From the NCBI GenBank assembly GCA_036924085.1, contig JAVGWX010000005.1:76753047-76817046 (forward strand): DNA of 64,000 nucleotides, read 5' to 3'. Shown here in pieces: positions 22,887 to 33,634 of the stretch. The position numbers were made by a program, and so were the translations under genes. The notes beneath the pieces were generated by a model. The model was not told where the DNA came from, did no database searches, and saw only the letters and a list, made by a program, of their open reading frames with translations. The DNA is from Ariolimax columbianus. Lineage: Eukaryota; Mollusca; Gastropoda; Stylommatophora; Arionidae. Within the stretch, counting starts at the first letter, position 1. The number at the start of each line of letters is the position of its first letter.

Positions 22887-23710
22887 TTGTCCGACTAGAC
22901 GTTAGTCTCCGCTTCCGCACGTTCTTATCTCGACAATTATCATTGTTATTTTCTGTCCCAGCTTTCCTGTGTTCCGTTGGGATGTAATAATGTTCAGTTC
23001 AGTTCAACTTAAGTACTATCTCTGGATGGAAGGTCGGCTGCAATGTGTCTCCAGTGTGCCATATCTCTTGTGTAATAGTGCAATCAGACAGGCTTTTTTC
23101 CAGTCCATCTCGGGATTTTATGCGCACATTTATAACGCTGTCTGCCTCTCGGACAACTGGCCTCTACTCTACCCTCTAGTATAGTCTTCAACAAGTCTTG
23201 TTATGTGGCCAAAATATATTAACAAAGGCCTTGATTTCGGAATTTGAATACACTTATTTCCTAAAAGAATTTCGCTGCTTTAGAATGAAGTGGCTAGCAA
23301 GTAAGGTGCAGATCTTGGTCAAAAGTGGTTTTTTTCTCTGAGGCTGAATAAGATCACATTATTATGTGGAATGAAAATATGATTTAAAACAGTTAGGGAA
23401 ATTATTTTAGAGTTAACAAATAATTTTTTGAAATAGTGACGGAGTAGTTAGAGTGTCTTTATTTGGCAACAATGAAATGTGCTCGTGAATTGACGTGACA
23501 CGCTTCGGATGTCAAAGATACCTAACTTAGAGGTCGGCAGGGAATGAGGAAGGACAACTGGTCACGTGACTTCACAAACCTGAATACCTCGACATGAAGG
23601 TCTCTAACACTTCAACTCCAGCGGCAATATTTTGTAAGGTCACAACTCCTAAATAAACCGAGTTTTGACGCAATAAAGTCTGATTCCCAATGGCAACATT
23701 CTGTAAGGTC
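22887..23710. other. No gene recognised
   Basis: AT-rich sequence. The 71-codon frame at 22969-23184 has no recognisable feature. Confidence 0.4.
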
Positions 23711-23983
23711 AGTGTATGAATGCGTGTGTGTATCTGTTTGCAATGTAAACACATTGGCCAGTGTATGAATGCGTGTCTGTATCTGTTTGTAAAGCGGACG
23801 TATTGGCCAGTGTTTGAATGCGTGTTTGTATCTGATTCTAATGCAGTCGTATTGGTCGGTGTATGAATGCGTCTTTGTATATGTTTCTAATGCAGACGTA
23901 TTGGTCGGTGAATGAATGCGTGTGTATCTGTAATGTAGACATACTGATCAGTGTATGAATGCGTATGAGTATCTGTTTGTAGT
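23711..23983 (+). repeat. 49-bp minisatellite, 5-6 units
   Basis: Each unit begins AGTGTATGAATGCGTGT and ends GACGTATTGGYC. Unit 5 is shortened by 6 bases. Confidence 0.9.
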
Positions 23984-24056
23984 GTGTTCCACTATGGCAG
24001 TTCTTCGGTAGTTTTTCCAATCCTTTATATGCGTGGAGAAGCAGTCGCACAGAGAA

Positions 24057-24945
24057 CAATCTCCGATATTCCTAGTCAATCTCCGACATGCCCAGTCAAT
24101 CTCAGATATGCCCAATCAAACTCCGACATCCCCAGACAATCTCCGACATGCCCAGTCGAACTCCGACATGCCCAGTCAAACTCCGACATCCCCAGACAAT
24201 CTCCGACATGCCCAGTCGAACTCCGACATCCAAAAACGATGCCTATTACCAGTTGGACCGAAGAGAGCAGGTCGTTGTCTTCAGACTTCGCACTGGCCAC
24301 AATAGACTGAGGTACCACCTATTCAACAAATTGAAGATAGGTGGTACCGACGAATGCCCGTGCGGTACCGGTAAAATGACCGCTGAACATCTGCTGCAGA
24401 ACTGCCCGACATACGAGGATCAGAGAGAGCAGATGTGGCCATCACCAGTGGAACTGCAAGACAAGCTCTATGGCAGTGGCGACAGCCTCAGGATGACCGC
24501 CGCTTTTATCGAAAAAATAATGGTGACTATCTGACTGCGTACGAAGAAGAAGAAGAAGAAGAACTCCGACATGCCCAGTCAAACTCCGACATCCCCAGAC
24601 AATCTCCGACATGCCCAGTCAATCTCCGACCTGCCCAGTCAATCTCAGACATGCCCAGTCAAACTCCGACATGCCCAGTCAATCTCCGACATGCCCAGTC
24701 GAACTCCGACATGCCCAGTCAATTTCCGACATGCCCAGTCAATCTCCGACATGCCCAGTCGAACTCCGACATGCTCAGTCAATCTCCGACATGCCCAGTC
24801 AATCTCCGACATGCCCAGTCAATCTCCGACATGCCCAGTCAATCTCCGACATGCCCAGTCAATCTCCGACATGCCCAGTCAATCTCCGCCATGCCCAGTC
24901 AAACTCCGACATGCCCAGTCAAACTGCATACAAAGCTTTCACCCG
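24057..24945 (+). repeat. 20-bp minisatellite interrupted by a LINE 3' end
   Basis: Units of CTCCGACATGCCCAGTCAAT, with AAAC, GAA and CCCCAGAC variants. About 8 units lie left of the LINE fragment (24057-24230) and about 19 right of it (24564-24945). The 20-bp period lets several frames stay open, and these are not genes. Confidence 0.95.
24231..24563 (+). mobile_element. 5'-truncated LINE 3' end (same family as 13-16 kb)
   Basis: Begins inside the post-RNase H region (AAAAACGATGCCTATTACCA) and runs through the zinc knuckle to the GCGTACGAAG end and a short GAA tail. The encoded segment is still open to its stop and nearly identical to 15793-16127, so this is a young copy. It lies inside the 20-bp array. 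Any target-site duplication is hidden because both flanks are repeat units (CTCCGACAT on each side). Confidence 0.9.
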
Positions 24946-25061
24946 ATCACACTGAATGTTTATTGTAGATAAATTCACGTTAAGGTCAGAAATACTTTGA
25001 CAGACAAATAGAAGAATGAAGTGTCTTTGTCTCTATAACAGCAGCAAAACATCACATTCCA

Positions 25062-25245
25062 ATACTTAAACAAACAACAGTTTGACCTGATTTCTGATTG
25101 GTAGAGGATGATACATAAACAATCAATAGTTTGACCTCATTTCTGATTGGTAGCGGATGATACTTAAACAAACAACAGTTTGACCTCAGTTCTGATTGGT
25201 AGCGGATGATACTTAAACAATCAACAGTTTGACCTCATTTTTAGT
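25062..25245 (+). repeat. 49-bp minisatellite, about 4 units
   Basis: Units contain CAACAGTTTGACCTCATTTC and TGATTGGTAGCGGATGAT. It ends shortly before a SINE-X insertion. Confidence 0.9.
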
Positions 25246-25301
25246 TAACTTCAACATCGAAGGATGTGGAGATCTCTAATTTGTATTCTTGGACCGTGTT
25301 G

Positions 25302-25662
25302 GGGATCAAGATGCAGCAGCGGTCAGCGACCCATAGCTGACTGCTAGCGTCAGGACCAGCGAACCATAGCTGCCAAGCCCCTTCTACACCTCCACGTGGT
25401 GATCCTGGATAACAGGCTGCAGCAGGGCAGACTGGCTAAGGAGAAGGGATCGAAGAGGGGATGCTAACCCGGTACTCAAAAAATGCTTGCTGAAGTCGGA
25501 TGTGTTGGACCGAAAGGTGCAAATATCGCAGCCAAGCTGTAAACTACGACACAACGCATTCCGTTCTCTGGACTACATTCTGCTACTTAAGCATTTTCAG
25601 GGTTTGGTAGTGGGAAATTGATAACGAACGAAGAAGAAGAAGAAGAAGAAGAAGAAGAAGAA
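25302..25662 (+). mobile_element. SINE-X retroposon, complete, (GAA)n tail, 11-bp TSD
   Basis: Flanked by the direct repeat GGACCGTGTTG (25291-25301 and 25663-25673). The element begins GGGATCAAG, as does the minus-strand copy at 27156, so this looks like the true 5' end. Its body of about 330 bp ends in TAACGAACGAAG followed by GAA repeats. There are no convincing A/B boxes, so a tRNA origin is not shown. Part of the body translates to CLLKSDVLDRKVQISQPSC, comparable to RLLKSDVLGHRFNKV in the element at 45335-46165, so the two families may share an ancestor. Confidence 0.85.
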
Positions 25663-25673
25663 GGACCGTGTTG

Positions 25674-26194
25674 TCTTTGCTGACGCAAACTCTATTTTGC
25701 TGTATGATTTCTGTTCAACCCACTATCCATCTACCGTGTAGTTGCCTCTGTGTCCTGTAACTAGACCTTCATTTGTGATAGGCTCACAATGAATAATAAC
25801 CTGACCGTTATATTGTCGGTCTCGTTCCGTAACCGCCACAATAAATTATTGTCACATTGACAGTTATTACCCCTAACGGGCACGAAACACGTTAGATCAT
25901 TGTGACGTCCCTTCACTTGTCCGACTGTGGTCAAGCGGCACTGCTCTAGATCGTGTTTCACATTGATTGTTAACGGAGCACTTACTATTCATGAGGATTT
26001 CGGAAACCAGTTAATATAATCATTGTTATTGGATGTCAATGATCATCAGATAAACTTATTTGCCAGGTTTAGTGGGATAGGAGGCGTGGGTATCTTTTAC
26101 AAGGATAAACGTGGCATGTCGTTATCTCACAAAGTTATTAACCCGTTTACTGCCCCTTTCCCGAGCAATATAATTTGTACAATATCATGTCAAT
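25674..26194. other. No gene recognised
   Basis: Unique-looking AT-rich sequence between two retroposon insertions. Confidence 0.4.
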
Positions 26195-26204
26195 CAAATG
26201 GTAG

Positions 26205-26512
26205 AATTGAACAGAAGAGAGCAGATCGTGGTCTTCAGACTCCGCACAGGCCATAACAGACTGAGGTACCACCTATTCATTAAACTGAAAATAAGTGGCA
26301 CTGACGAATGCAGTTGTGGTATCGGAAACTGACCGCTGAACATCTTCTGCGAAACTGCCCGAAATACGAGGACCAGAGAAAGCACATGTGGCCATCACCA
26401 GTGGCAACACTAGACAAGCTCTATGGCAGTATCAACAGCCTCAGGATGACCGCTGCTTTTTTACAAATACAGGTTGACGTCTGACAGCGTACGAAGAAGA
26501 AGTAGAAGAAGA
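26205..26512 (+). mobile_element. 5'-truncated LINE 3' end with 10-bp TSD
   Basis: Starts at the equivalent of the NRREQVV codons and runs to the GCGTACGAAG end and a GAA tail. It is flanked by CAAATGGTAG at 26195-26204 and 26513-26522. One base lost in the zinc-knuckle region breaks the frame. It is more diverged than the 24231 copy and closer to those at 30957 and 60088 (it shares CACTAGACAAGCTCTATGGC), so it belongs to a second subfamily. Confidence 0.9.
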
Positions 26513-26522
26513 CAAATGGTAG

Positions 26523-26792
26523 TATACGTTATATTTCCCTCAATATATGATTATGTTGTAGCCAATAAAGTGTAACAAACAGCTAGGTTTGGGCAGATAC
26601 TGCACTGAAACGAAAACATAAACGAATTCTACTTTACGATCAAAAAGACTTCATCAGATACAGCGGACAACAAAAATGAACAAGCGAATCATCTAAAAGG
26701 GAAAGACTGCATAAACTTAGGATACGAATACATAAAGACATACAAATTAGTACTTATATGATTATCTTTTGTACCTAATATCTGTTTACGTT
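26523..26792. other. No gene recognised
   Basis: Short AT-rich spacer between two retroposons. Confidence 0.4.
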
Positions 26793-26806
26793 GTGTCCAA
26801 TATTTG

Positions 26807-27156
26807 GCTTGGCTTGGCTTCGTTCGTTCTCAATCTCGCGCTACCAAACACTGAAAGGGCTTAAGTAGCAGAATGTAGTCCAGAGAACGGAATGCATTGT
26901 GTAGTAGTTTACAGCTTGACTGCGATATTTGCACCTATCGGTCCAACACATCCGACTTCAGCAAGCATTTTTTGAGTACCGGGTTAGCATTCCCTCTTCG
27001 ATCCCTTTTCCTTAGCCAGTCTGCCCTGCTGCAGCCTGTTATCCAGGATTACCGCAGGGAGGGTCTTGGCAGCTCTGGTTCGCTGGCCCTGACTCTAGCA
27101 GTCAGCTATGGGTCGCTGACCACTGCAGCTCATGCGCTGCTCAGCGTCTTGATCCC
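26807..27156 (-). mobile_element. SINE-X retroposon, complete, (CCAAG)n-type tail, 14-bp TSD
   Basis: Minus-strand copy whose 5' end (GGGATCAAG in element orientation, near 27156) matches the 25302 copy. Flanks GTGTCCAATATTTG (26793-26806) and GTGTCTAATATTTG (27157-27170) differ at one base. The tail is a short CCAAG run, in contrast to GAA in the previous copy, although the 3' body end GAACGAACGAAG is the same. Confidence 0.85.
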
Positions 27157-27234
27157 GTGTCTAATATTTGATAACGTTGTTATACCCACAATTTGATTAT
27201 GTTGCACCCCCCATCTGATTTTATGCTGGTTTAG

Positions 27235-27515
27235 ATTTTTAAACAGTGGCCGTGTACCTTGACTGAAGGCTCTGAACAAGCAATATCTGGAGCCGGTTGA
27301 TGGAGGACCTCTGTTTTTGTGATAGAGATAGTGAGACCGAAGTTTTCACAAGCTGTGGCGAATCGATCCAGATATTCTCGCAAGTCAAATTCCCTATTGG
27401 AATTTAAGGCACAGTCATCTGCATAAAGAAAATCACGCATCGTTAGTTACCTTGTGGATTTTGGTTTTGGCCTTGAACCATCTCAGATTGAATAGCCCGC
27501 CGTCTGTCCGGTATT
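27235..27515 (-). pseudogene. RTE-like LINE, RT palm fragment in inverted orientation
   Basis: Minus strand reads, in order, RTDGGLFNLRWFKAKTK (about 27505-27455), FLYADDCALNSN (the catalytic YADD box, about 27430), ENFGLTISITKTEVLHQPAP and PSVKVHG (about 27245). This is the RT segment that in intact elements lies immediately before FTYLGSTL. Here FTYLGSTL follows at 27537 on the opposite strand. The pieces therefore belong to one insertion whose 5' part is inverted. Stops are present, so there is no function. Confidence 0.85.
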
Positions 27516-27526
27516 GAAAAACAAAA

Positions 27527-29160
27527 AATGTTAACAAATTCACGTACCTTGGCAGTACTTTATCCCAAGTCATTCACGTACCTTGGCAGTACTTTATCCC
27601 AAGTCATTCACGTACCTTGGCAGTACTTTATCCCAAGTCATTCACGTACCTTGGCAGTACTTTATCCCAAGTCATTCACGTACCTTGGCAGTACTTTATC
27701 CCAAGTCATTCACGTACCTTGGCAGTACTTTATCCCAAGTCATTCACGTACCTTGGCAGTACTTTATCCCAAGTCATTCACGTACCTTGGCAGTACTTTA
27801 ATCCAAGTCATTCACGTACCTTGGCAGTACTTTATCCCAAGTCATTCACGTACCTTGGCAGTTCTTTATCCCAAGTCATTCACGTACCTTGGCAGTACTT
27901 TATCCCAAGTCATTCACGTACCTTGGCAGTACTTTATTCCAAGTCATTCACGTACCTTGGCAGTACGTTATCCCAAGTCATTCACGTACCTTGGCAGTAC
28001 TTTATCCCAAGTCATTCACGTACCTTGGCAGTACTTTATTCCAAGTCATTCACGTACCTTGGCAGTACTTTATCCCAAGTCATTCACGTACCTTGGCAGT
28101 ACTTTATCCCAAGTCATTCACGTACCTTGGCAGTACTTTATCCCAAGTCATTCACGTACCTTGGCAGTACTTTATTCCAAGTCATTCACGTACCTTGGCA
28201 GTACTTTATCCCAAGTCATTCACGTACCTTGGCAGTACTTTATCCCAAGTCATTCACGTACCTTGGCAGTACTTTATTCCAAGTCATTCACGTACCTTGG
28301 CAGTACTTTATCCCAAGTCATTCACGTACCTTGGCAGTACTTTACTCCAAGTCATTCACGTAGATGATGAGGTGAATATAAGAATAGCAATGGCAAGTGT
28401 GTCATGTTGGCAGACGTCATACTAAGGTGTGAGATAGGCGAGGGATCAGGACTCAAACAAAAATAAAGGTCTATGGCGCAATTGTTCTACATACCCTTTT
28501 ATATGCATGTGAGACCCGGACCGTCTATAGTCGTCATGACGGGAACTTACATAATTTTACATACACTGCCTGCGGAAACTGCTGAGGATTATATGGCAGG
28601 ACATGGTACCAAATACAGATGTGTTAGTGTGATCGGGCATGTCCAGTATACACAGCATGATATGTGCAGCCCAGCAGAGATGGGCTGGCCATGTGGTACG
28701 CATGTCGGATCAACGTCTATCAAATAGCTCATATATGGTAAACTCCAAAATGACAAGAGAGCGCGCGGTGGGCAGCTAACAAGGTTCAATGACACACTAA
28801 AGAGATCACTGAGCACGTGCAGTATAAACCACGATGACTGGGAAAGAATCGCCACCAATCGCACAGGCTGGCGAAGCATTATTGATGTTCAGAGACATGA
28901 GGCATCAAGAATAGATGAGGCCATCCAGAGACATGAGGCACCAAGAATAGATGAGGTCATCCAGAGACGATCGGTCCGCAAGTCAACTCACATCAACCCT
29001 TCTTTAACCCAAGTGTAAGGAGGTGTCTTATTTCCCTGTACAAAGTGCAAAAGACAATTCAAGGCTCAGATTGGCGTATATAGTCATCTTCGAACTCATG
29101 AGAACAGTTTACAGTAAATGCTGACATATTGGTCCTCATCAATTACGATGGATGAACAAC
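27527..29160 (+). pseudogene. RTE-like LINE, C-terminal part with embedded minisatellite
   Basis: Continues the RT sequence: NKFTYLGSTLSQVIHV (27532 on, expanded by the array), VDDEVNIRIAMASV (28363-28404), KVYGAIVLHTLLYACETRTV (about 28466-28525) and, near the end, CTKCKRQFKAQIGVYSHLRT (about 29038-29097), the C2H2 finger that closes proteins of this LINE type. Frameshifts lie between these blocks. A 43-bp segment (CAGAGACATGAGGCAYCAAG) is duplicated at 28888-28970. The 3' end lies near 29150, around CATCAATTACGATGGATGAA. Lack of RNase H and the finger at the end fit an RTE-like APE-type LINE. Confidence 0.85.
27538..28362 (+). repeat. 34-bp minisatellite, exactly 24 units, derived from RT coding sequence
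   Basis: Unit: ATTCACGTACCTTGGCAGTA plus CTTTATCCCAAGTC. It starts at the codons for FTYLGSTLSQVIHV of the RTE-like element and ends where VDDEV continues. First and last copies of the 9-mer ATTCACGTA lie at 27538 and 28354, 816 bases apart (24 x 34). Because 34 is not a multiple of 3, all forward frames are open, giving artefactual ORFs up to 279 codons. Units are nearly identical; the main variant is TTTATTCCAAG. Confidence 0.97.
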
Positions 29161-29171
29161 ATATGGGGTTC

Positions 29172-29192
29172 GGGGGGGGGGGGGGGGGGGGG
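29172..29192 (+). repeat. poly-G tract
   Basis: A run of 21 G. A run of 12 C follows at 29342-29353. Confidence 0.95.
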
Positions 29193-29641
29193 TTCTGTAT
29201 GGATTGCTAAAGGTCTCATCTAAATAATGAGAAATGCTTGCCACCAAGTCAACCGAACCTCCACGTGGTACCCCATGTTCCAACTAACGTGGCAAATGAC
29301 GAGAATCTGGTGCCAACAAACCAGTCCCAGTCCCGTCCCCGCCCCCCCCCCCCAGTTTAAGGGGTAAAATTGTAGACTATGGGTGAGACAAACCCTACAA
29401 AACCCCTGGAAGAGCAGGTCTTCCAGAAAATGCGGCAGTTGCTGGGCCCACCGACGTGTGGACATGTCCCGATTCCCATTGAGACCTCGCCCAGGTAGCA
29501 TTCCTGGTTAAACAAGGCACACCGAGCAAGACCACAGTCTTCCCTAGCAAGGTGTTGAAGACGGAGGCAACCAGCTGAAAGCCGCACCACAGCAATCAGG
29601 CTGCCGGCTAAATACGCAATATAAAAATATGCCTATATCTA
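29193..29641. other. No gene recognised
   Basis: Moderate GC and short open frames with no recognisable domain. Confidence 0.4.
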
Positions 29642-30956
29642 CAAAACGTTATGGCGCTCGGCCTGTGATGGACAACCAGGTAGGTGCAGTGCGGGTCCCT
29701 CGTCTTGAAAGGGCCTAACCTTTAATACTGGAGGTCCTTCTACCTTCCCACGATGTGGGAGGTAGAGAGAAAGACAAAGATTACATTAATCAAAGATGGA
29801 AACATCCCCACAGGCAAACAAGCCACTGATTACTTTGCGGACTCTTTTGCAAAAGATAGCAACATTGAAGTTGACAGAGAGAAACAACGAAGTGTTCATG
29901 GGGGACGACAAAATCCAGGACGAGATGGTACCTTATCCGAAGTTATGGACATACCAATCACATGCAAAGAACTGGAGTTTGCAATATCCAAACTGAAAAT
30001 AAGAAAGTCGCAAGGAACAGACGGAGTGTCCAACGAAATGATCAAGAACTTTCGAACAGCAGCAAAAACAAAACTGATGCAGATCTGCAAACATTTCTTG
30101 GACATCAGGCAAAGCCCCACGGACGTTGAGAGAAGCAATCATGATACCACTCCAAAAACCAGGGAAAGACAGTTCCGTGTCATCTAGCTATAGACCAATC
30201 AGCATCACAAGCTGCATATGTAAAACTATGTAACGTATCATCAACTTAAGGCTCCACTGGTACCTTAAGAGTCAAAACCATCTTGCGCCACGACAGGAAT
30301 ATTTTAGGAAAAGCTATTCCACGAAGACCAGGCAACATACCTCTCCCAAGAGATTAAGGACGCGTTCCAGGACAAGAAATTGGTACTAACAGCATGAATA
30401 GACTTTTAGGAAAGCTTTGGATAAAATTGGAAAAGAAGGACTTTTAAATAAACTGAGAAATAATGGAGAGATGGGTAGGATGTACAAATGGATAAAAAAC
30501 ATACATAACAGAAGAGCCATAGTACAACTATATGGTCTCAAGAGTAATAAGTTGTTACTGATTCATGGTGTACCTCAAGGAGGGGTTCTTTTCCCTACAC
30601 TTGTCATAGTCTTCATCAATGAATTGATTGCTGAATTACCACATGGAACAAAAGTTACAATGTACGCAGATGACATGGTAATATGGTGTACACATGAGCA
30701 TGCAACAGTGGCCACCAGAATACTGCAAAGAGCTATTGATGCCTTTACCTCCTGTACAAACAGATGGTGTGTTAACATTAACACAGACAAATGTAGCACT
30801 ATGTTTTTCACTCTCTCCCCAAAACAAAAAGCTTGAATTATCAAGATAAATAGAGACAAGATCTATGGCAGTGTCGACAGCCTCAGGATGACCTCTGCTT
30901 TTTTCGAAAAAATAAAGGTCGACGTCTGACAGCGTAAGAAGAAGAAGAAGAAGTAC
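29642..30956 (+). pseudogene. Internally deleted Nimb-like LINE: 5' end, part of RT, 3' end
   Basis: The first about 100 bases (ATGGCGCTCGGCCTG..., 29651 on) match the region just upstream of the ORF at 34953-35047. Then the sequence jumps to the middle of the ORF, skipping the endonuclease: KITLIKDGNIPTGKQATDYF (29774 on), SQGTDGVSNEMIK, FRKALDKIG-like remains, GVPQGGVLFP (30568), MYADDMVIW (30660). It then jumps from the RT thumb (about 30840) to the last about 100 bases of the element (TCTATGGCAGTGTCGACAGC, 30862 on) and a GAA tail, so RNase H is missing. Frameshifts at about 30180-30410. The RT is clearly diverged from the 13- and 35-kb copies (YADD rather than FADD), indicating another subfamily. 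Confidence 0.8.
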
Positions 30957-31648
30957 GCTGTCAGACGTCAACCTTTATTTTTTCGAAAAAAAGCAGCGGT
31001 CATCCTGAGGCTGTCGACACTGCCATAGAGCTTGTCTAGTGTTGCCACTGGTGATGGCCACATCTGCTTTCTCTCATCCTCGTATGTCGGGCAGTTTTGC
31101 AGCAGATGTTCAGCGGTCATTTTCCCAGTACCGCATGTGCATTCGTCAGTGCCACCTATCTTCAATTTATTGAATAGGTGGTACCTCAGTCTATTGTGGC
31201 CAGTGCGAAGTCTGAAGACCACGACCTGCTCTCTTCTGTTCAACTAGTAATAGGCATTGTTTTTTGTGTAGCCAGTATGTTCTGTTTCCCATTTAGTCGT
31301 GTATCTAGCTCTAATAAGCCTTTTTGACTCTTCGTACGTCATACTAGTATCTGGTTATGGTAGTCTTGCAACTTCTTTTGCCAGTCTGTCTGCTTTCTCG
31401 TTGCCTTGGATGTTACAGTGGGATGGAACCCACTGTACCGCTACTCTTTTTGGTGCGGACTGCTGGCATAGTTGACAGAGTACTGCTCTTAAATCATTAA
31501 GTTCAGTATTTTTCTGGCTTTTTAGTGCTGTGTCTACGGCCAGTGCATCTGTAAACAGGACTATATGGCTTTCATTTCTTTTGCATGTCACCATTTCTTC
31601 TACTGCAGCCCTCAGTGCCTCTGCCTCCGCTCTGAAATTGCTGTGCAT
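30957..31648 (-). pseudogene. 5'-truncated LINE RNase H region, tail-to-tail with the previous copy
   Basis: Minus strand encodes SNFRAEAEALRAAVEEMV (from 31642), ALAVDTALKSQ, VPSHCNIQGNEKADRLAKEV, then FRLRTGHNRLRYHLFNKL and CTCGTGKMTAEHLLQNC (zinc knuckle). One in-frame stop and a frameshift lie between the RNase H and knuckle parts (31250-31360). Its 3' terminal bases abut the GAA tail of the plus-strand element, and no TTC tract of its own lies between them. Confidence 0.88.
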
Positions 31649-32636
31649 AATTCAAGAGTTCATTATTGACCCTATTCTCAAATCAGGAAGTCATTCTTGC
31701 GCGGGTCGCAACCAAGTCTCCAGTCGTTAAGGTTTGTCGCAATGAGACCAGTCGACGATTGGACCACTGGAGTCGCCACAGATCCGTCTTACTTGGGTTG
31801 TAGGGATCTGTGCTGGAGGATCTGGGGTTTGCATTAGTATTTGCTGTCCAGATCAGACAGGCAGTCCTAATTACTATACTGATAAGCAGTATTTATTCAA
31901 GTTCAAACTCCGGGAGAGGAATATTCGAGAATGAGAGTTTGCGATTCGAGCATTTAGTCAGTTAGTAACCAGAGAATAGGTCGCACGCACTACATTAGTA
32001 GAGACACTGACGAGACCAAGAAATTCCACAAGACGAGAAGTCCAAGTGGCAGTGGCGGTACATCGGTAATTATACAAGTAAGTTAATTAAACTCAGAGAC
32101 ATTTAAGGCTTAAAGGGAGACAAGTCCAGAAAAAAACTATCTTCATGAATTATGTCTGGCAGTAGACAATTTCCTTACAGTTGTCAAGAAGCTTCAGAAG
32201 AGATTCCTCCATTAGAAAAGTATTCTAGTTCGTTTTCTAGACTCGCTTTGAAGTCAGGCAAGAAAAAATCATATTCACGAATTATGTCTCGCAGTAGACA
32301 AATTCCTTACAGCCGTCAGTCAAGGAAGTAGCCTGTATAGTTTTGCAAGAATCGCCTGTAACAGAAAATCTGAAAAGCAGCAGTGATAAAGAAAGAAATG
32401 TTCTTAAAAACAGTCGGTAAATAGCATAAACAAAAGAAAGTTCATTTGGACAAAGAGATCAAGATCCTTGGAGTAGATTAGACGAGACAGCATACGTGTA
32501 GTACTCATCAAACGTCTCCGGTTATAATGTTAAAATATATTATGTATACGACAAAGTTAGCGATTACAGGCTCTGGAATCAATGTGTTTTAATCATAGAA
32601 CTTCTGTATGTAGTCAAGGAATCGCTGTTGTGTTTC
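31649..32636. other. No gene recognised; local direct duplication
   Basis: AT-rich. A segment with GAATTATGTCTSGCAGTAGA and CAAWTTCCTTACAG occurs at about 32147 and again about 32278. No open frame of note. Confidence 0.5.
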
Positions 32637-32645
32637 GAACCAAAT

Positions 32646-33592
32646 GGAGAGGGAGCATGAGAAACGGCTACCACATCCAAGGAAGGCAGCAGGCGCGCAA
32701 CTTACCCACTCCCGGCACGGGGAGGTAGTGACGAAAAAAAACAATACAGGACTCTTTCGAGGCCCCGTAATTGGAATGAGTACACTTTAAACCCTTTAAC
32801 GAGGATCTATTGGAGGGCAAGTCTGGTGCCAGCAGCCACGGTAATTCCAGCTACAATAGCGTATATTAAAGTTGTTGCAGTTAAAAAGCTCGTAGTTGGA
32901 TCTCAGGCGCAGGCGGGCGGTCCGGCTCGCGCCGGTTCACTGCCCGTTGTCTCCTGCCCTACCGTCTGCCGGCTCTCTCCCACGGGTGCTCTTCGCTGAG
33001 CGTCCTGGGTGGCAGGAGCGTTTACTTTGAAAAAATTAGAGTGTTCAAAGCAGGCCTCGGCTGCCTGAATAATGGTGCATGGAATAATGGAATAGGACCT
33101 CGGTTCTATTTTGTTGGTTTTCGGAACTGGAGGTAATGATTAACAGGGACAAACGGGGGCATTCGTATTGCGGCGTTAGAGGTGAAATTCTTGGATCGCC
33201 GCAAGACGAGCTACTGCGAAAGCATTTGTCAAGAATGTTTTCATTAATCAAGAACGAAAGTCAGAGGCGCAAAGACGATCAGATACCATCGTAGTTCGGA
33301 CCATAAACGATGCCGACTAGCGATACGCAGGAGTTGCTTCGATGACTCTGCGGGCAGCTTCCGGGAAACTAAAGTGTTTGGGTTCCGGGGGAAGTATGGT
33401 TGCAAAGCTAAAACTTAAAGGAATTGACGGAAGGGCACCATCAGGAGTGGAGCCTGCGGCTTAATTTGACTCAACACGGCCAAACACTGACATGATTGAC
33501 ACGCCGAGAGAACTTTCGTTGGGTCTAATATGGAACGGGTGCTGGAATTAGACCCTCGAAAATCTGAGGCTACCCTCTAAGTAACTTGATTG
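32646..33592 (+). rRNA. 18S rRNA fragment, truncated at both ends (pseudogene)
   Basis: Corresponds to 12130-13068 of the other copy, entering 18S about 400 bases from its 5' end. Conserved blocks include CCAGCAGCCACGGTAATTCC (one changed base in the universally conserved core), AGGTGAAATTCTTGGATCG and GGCTTAATTTGACTCAACAC. It shares with the first copy the loss after AACACGG and the weak tail GAGARCWCTTTCGTTGGGTC to CTCTMAGTAACT, so both descend from one altered 18S sequence. It cannot form a functional small subunit RNA. Confidence 0.92.
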
Positions 33593-33598
33593 TCTCGC

Positions 33599-33634
<36 letters not shown>

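Noticed and set aside
27528..28367. 279-codon open frame FTYLGSTLSQVIHV repeats
   Set aside because: The 34-bp period puts all three forward frames through the array. Only the edges derive from a real LINE frame.
31649..32636. LTR of an LTR retrotransposon
   Set aside because: Only a short local duplication is visible. No matching repeat elsewhere, no TG...CA ends with a primer site and no gag-pol were found.
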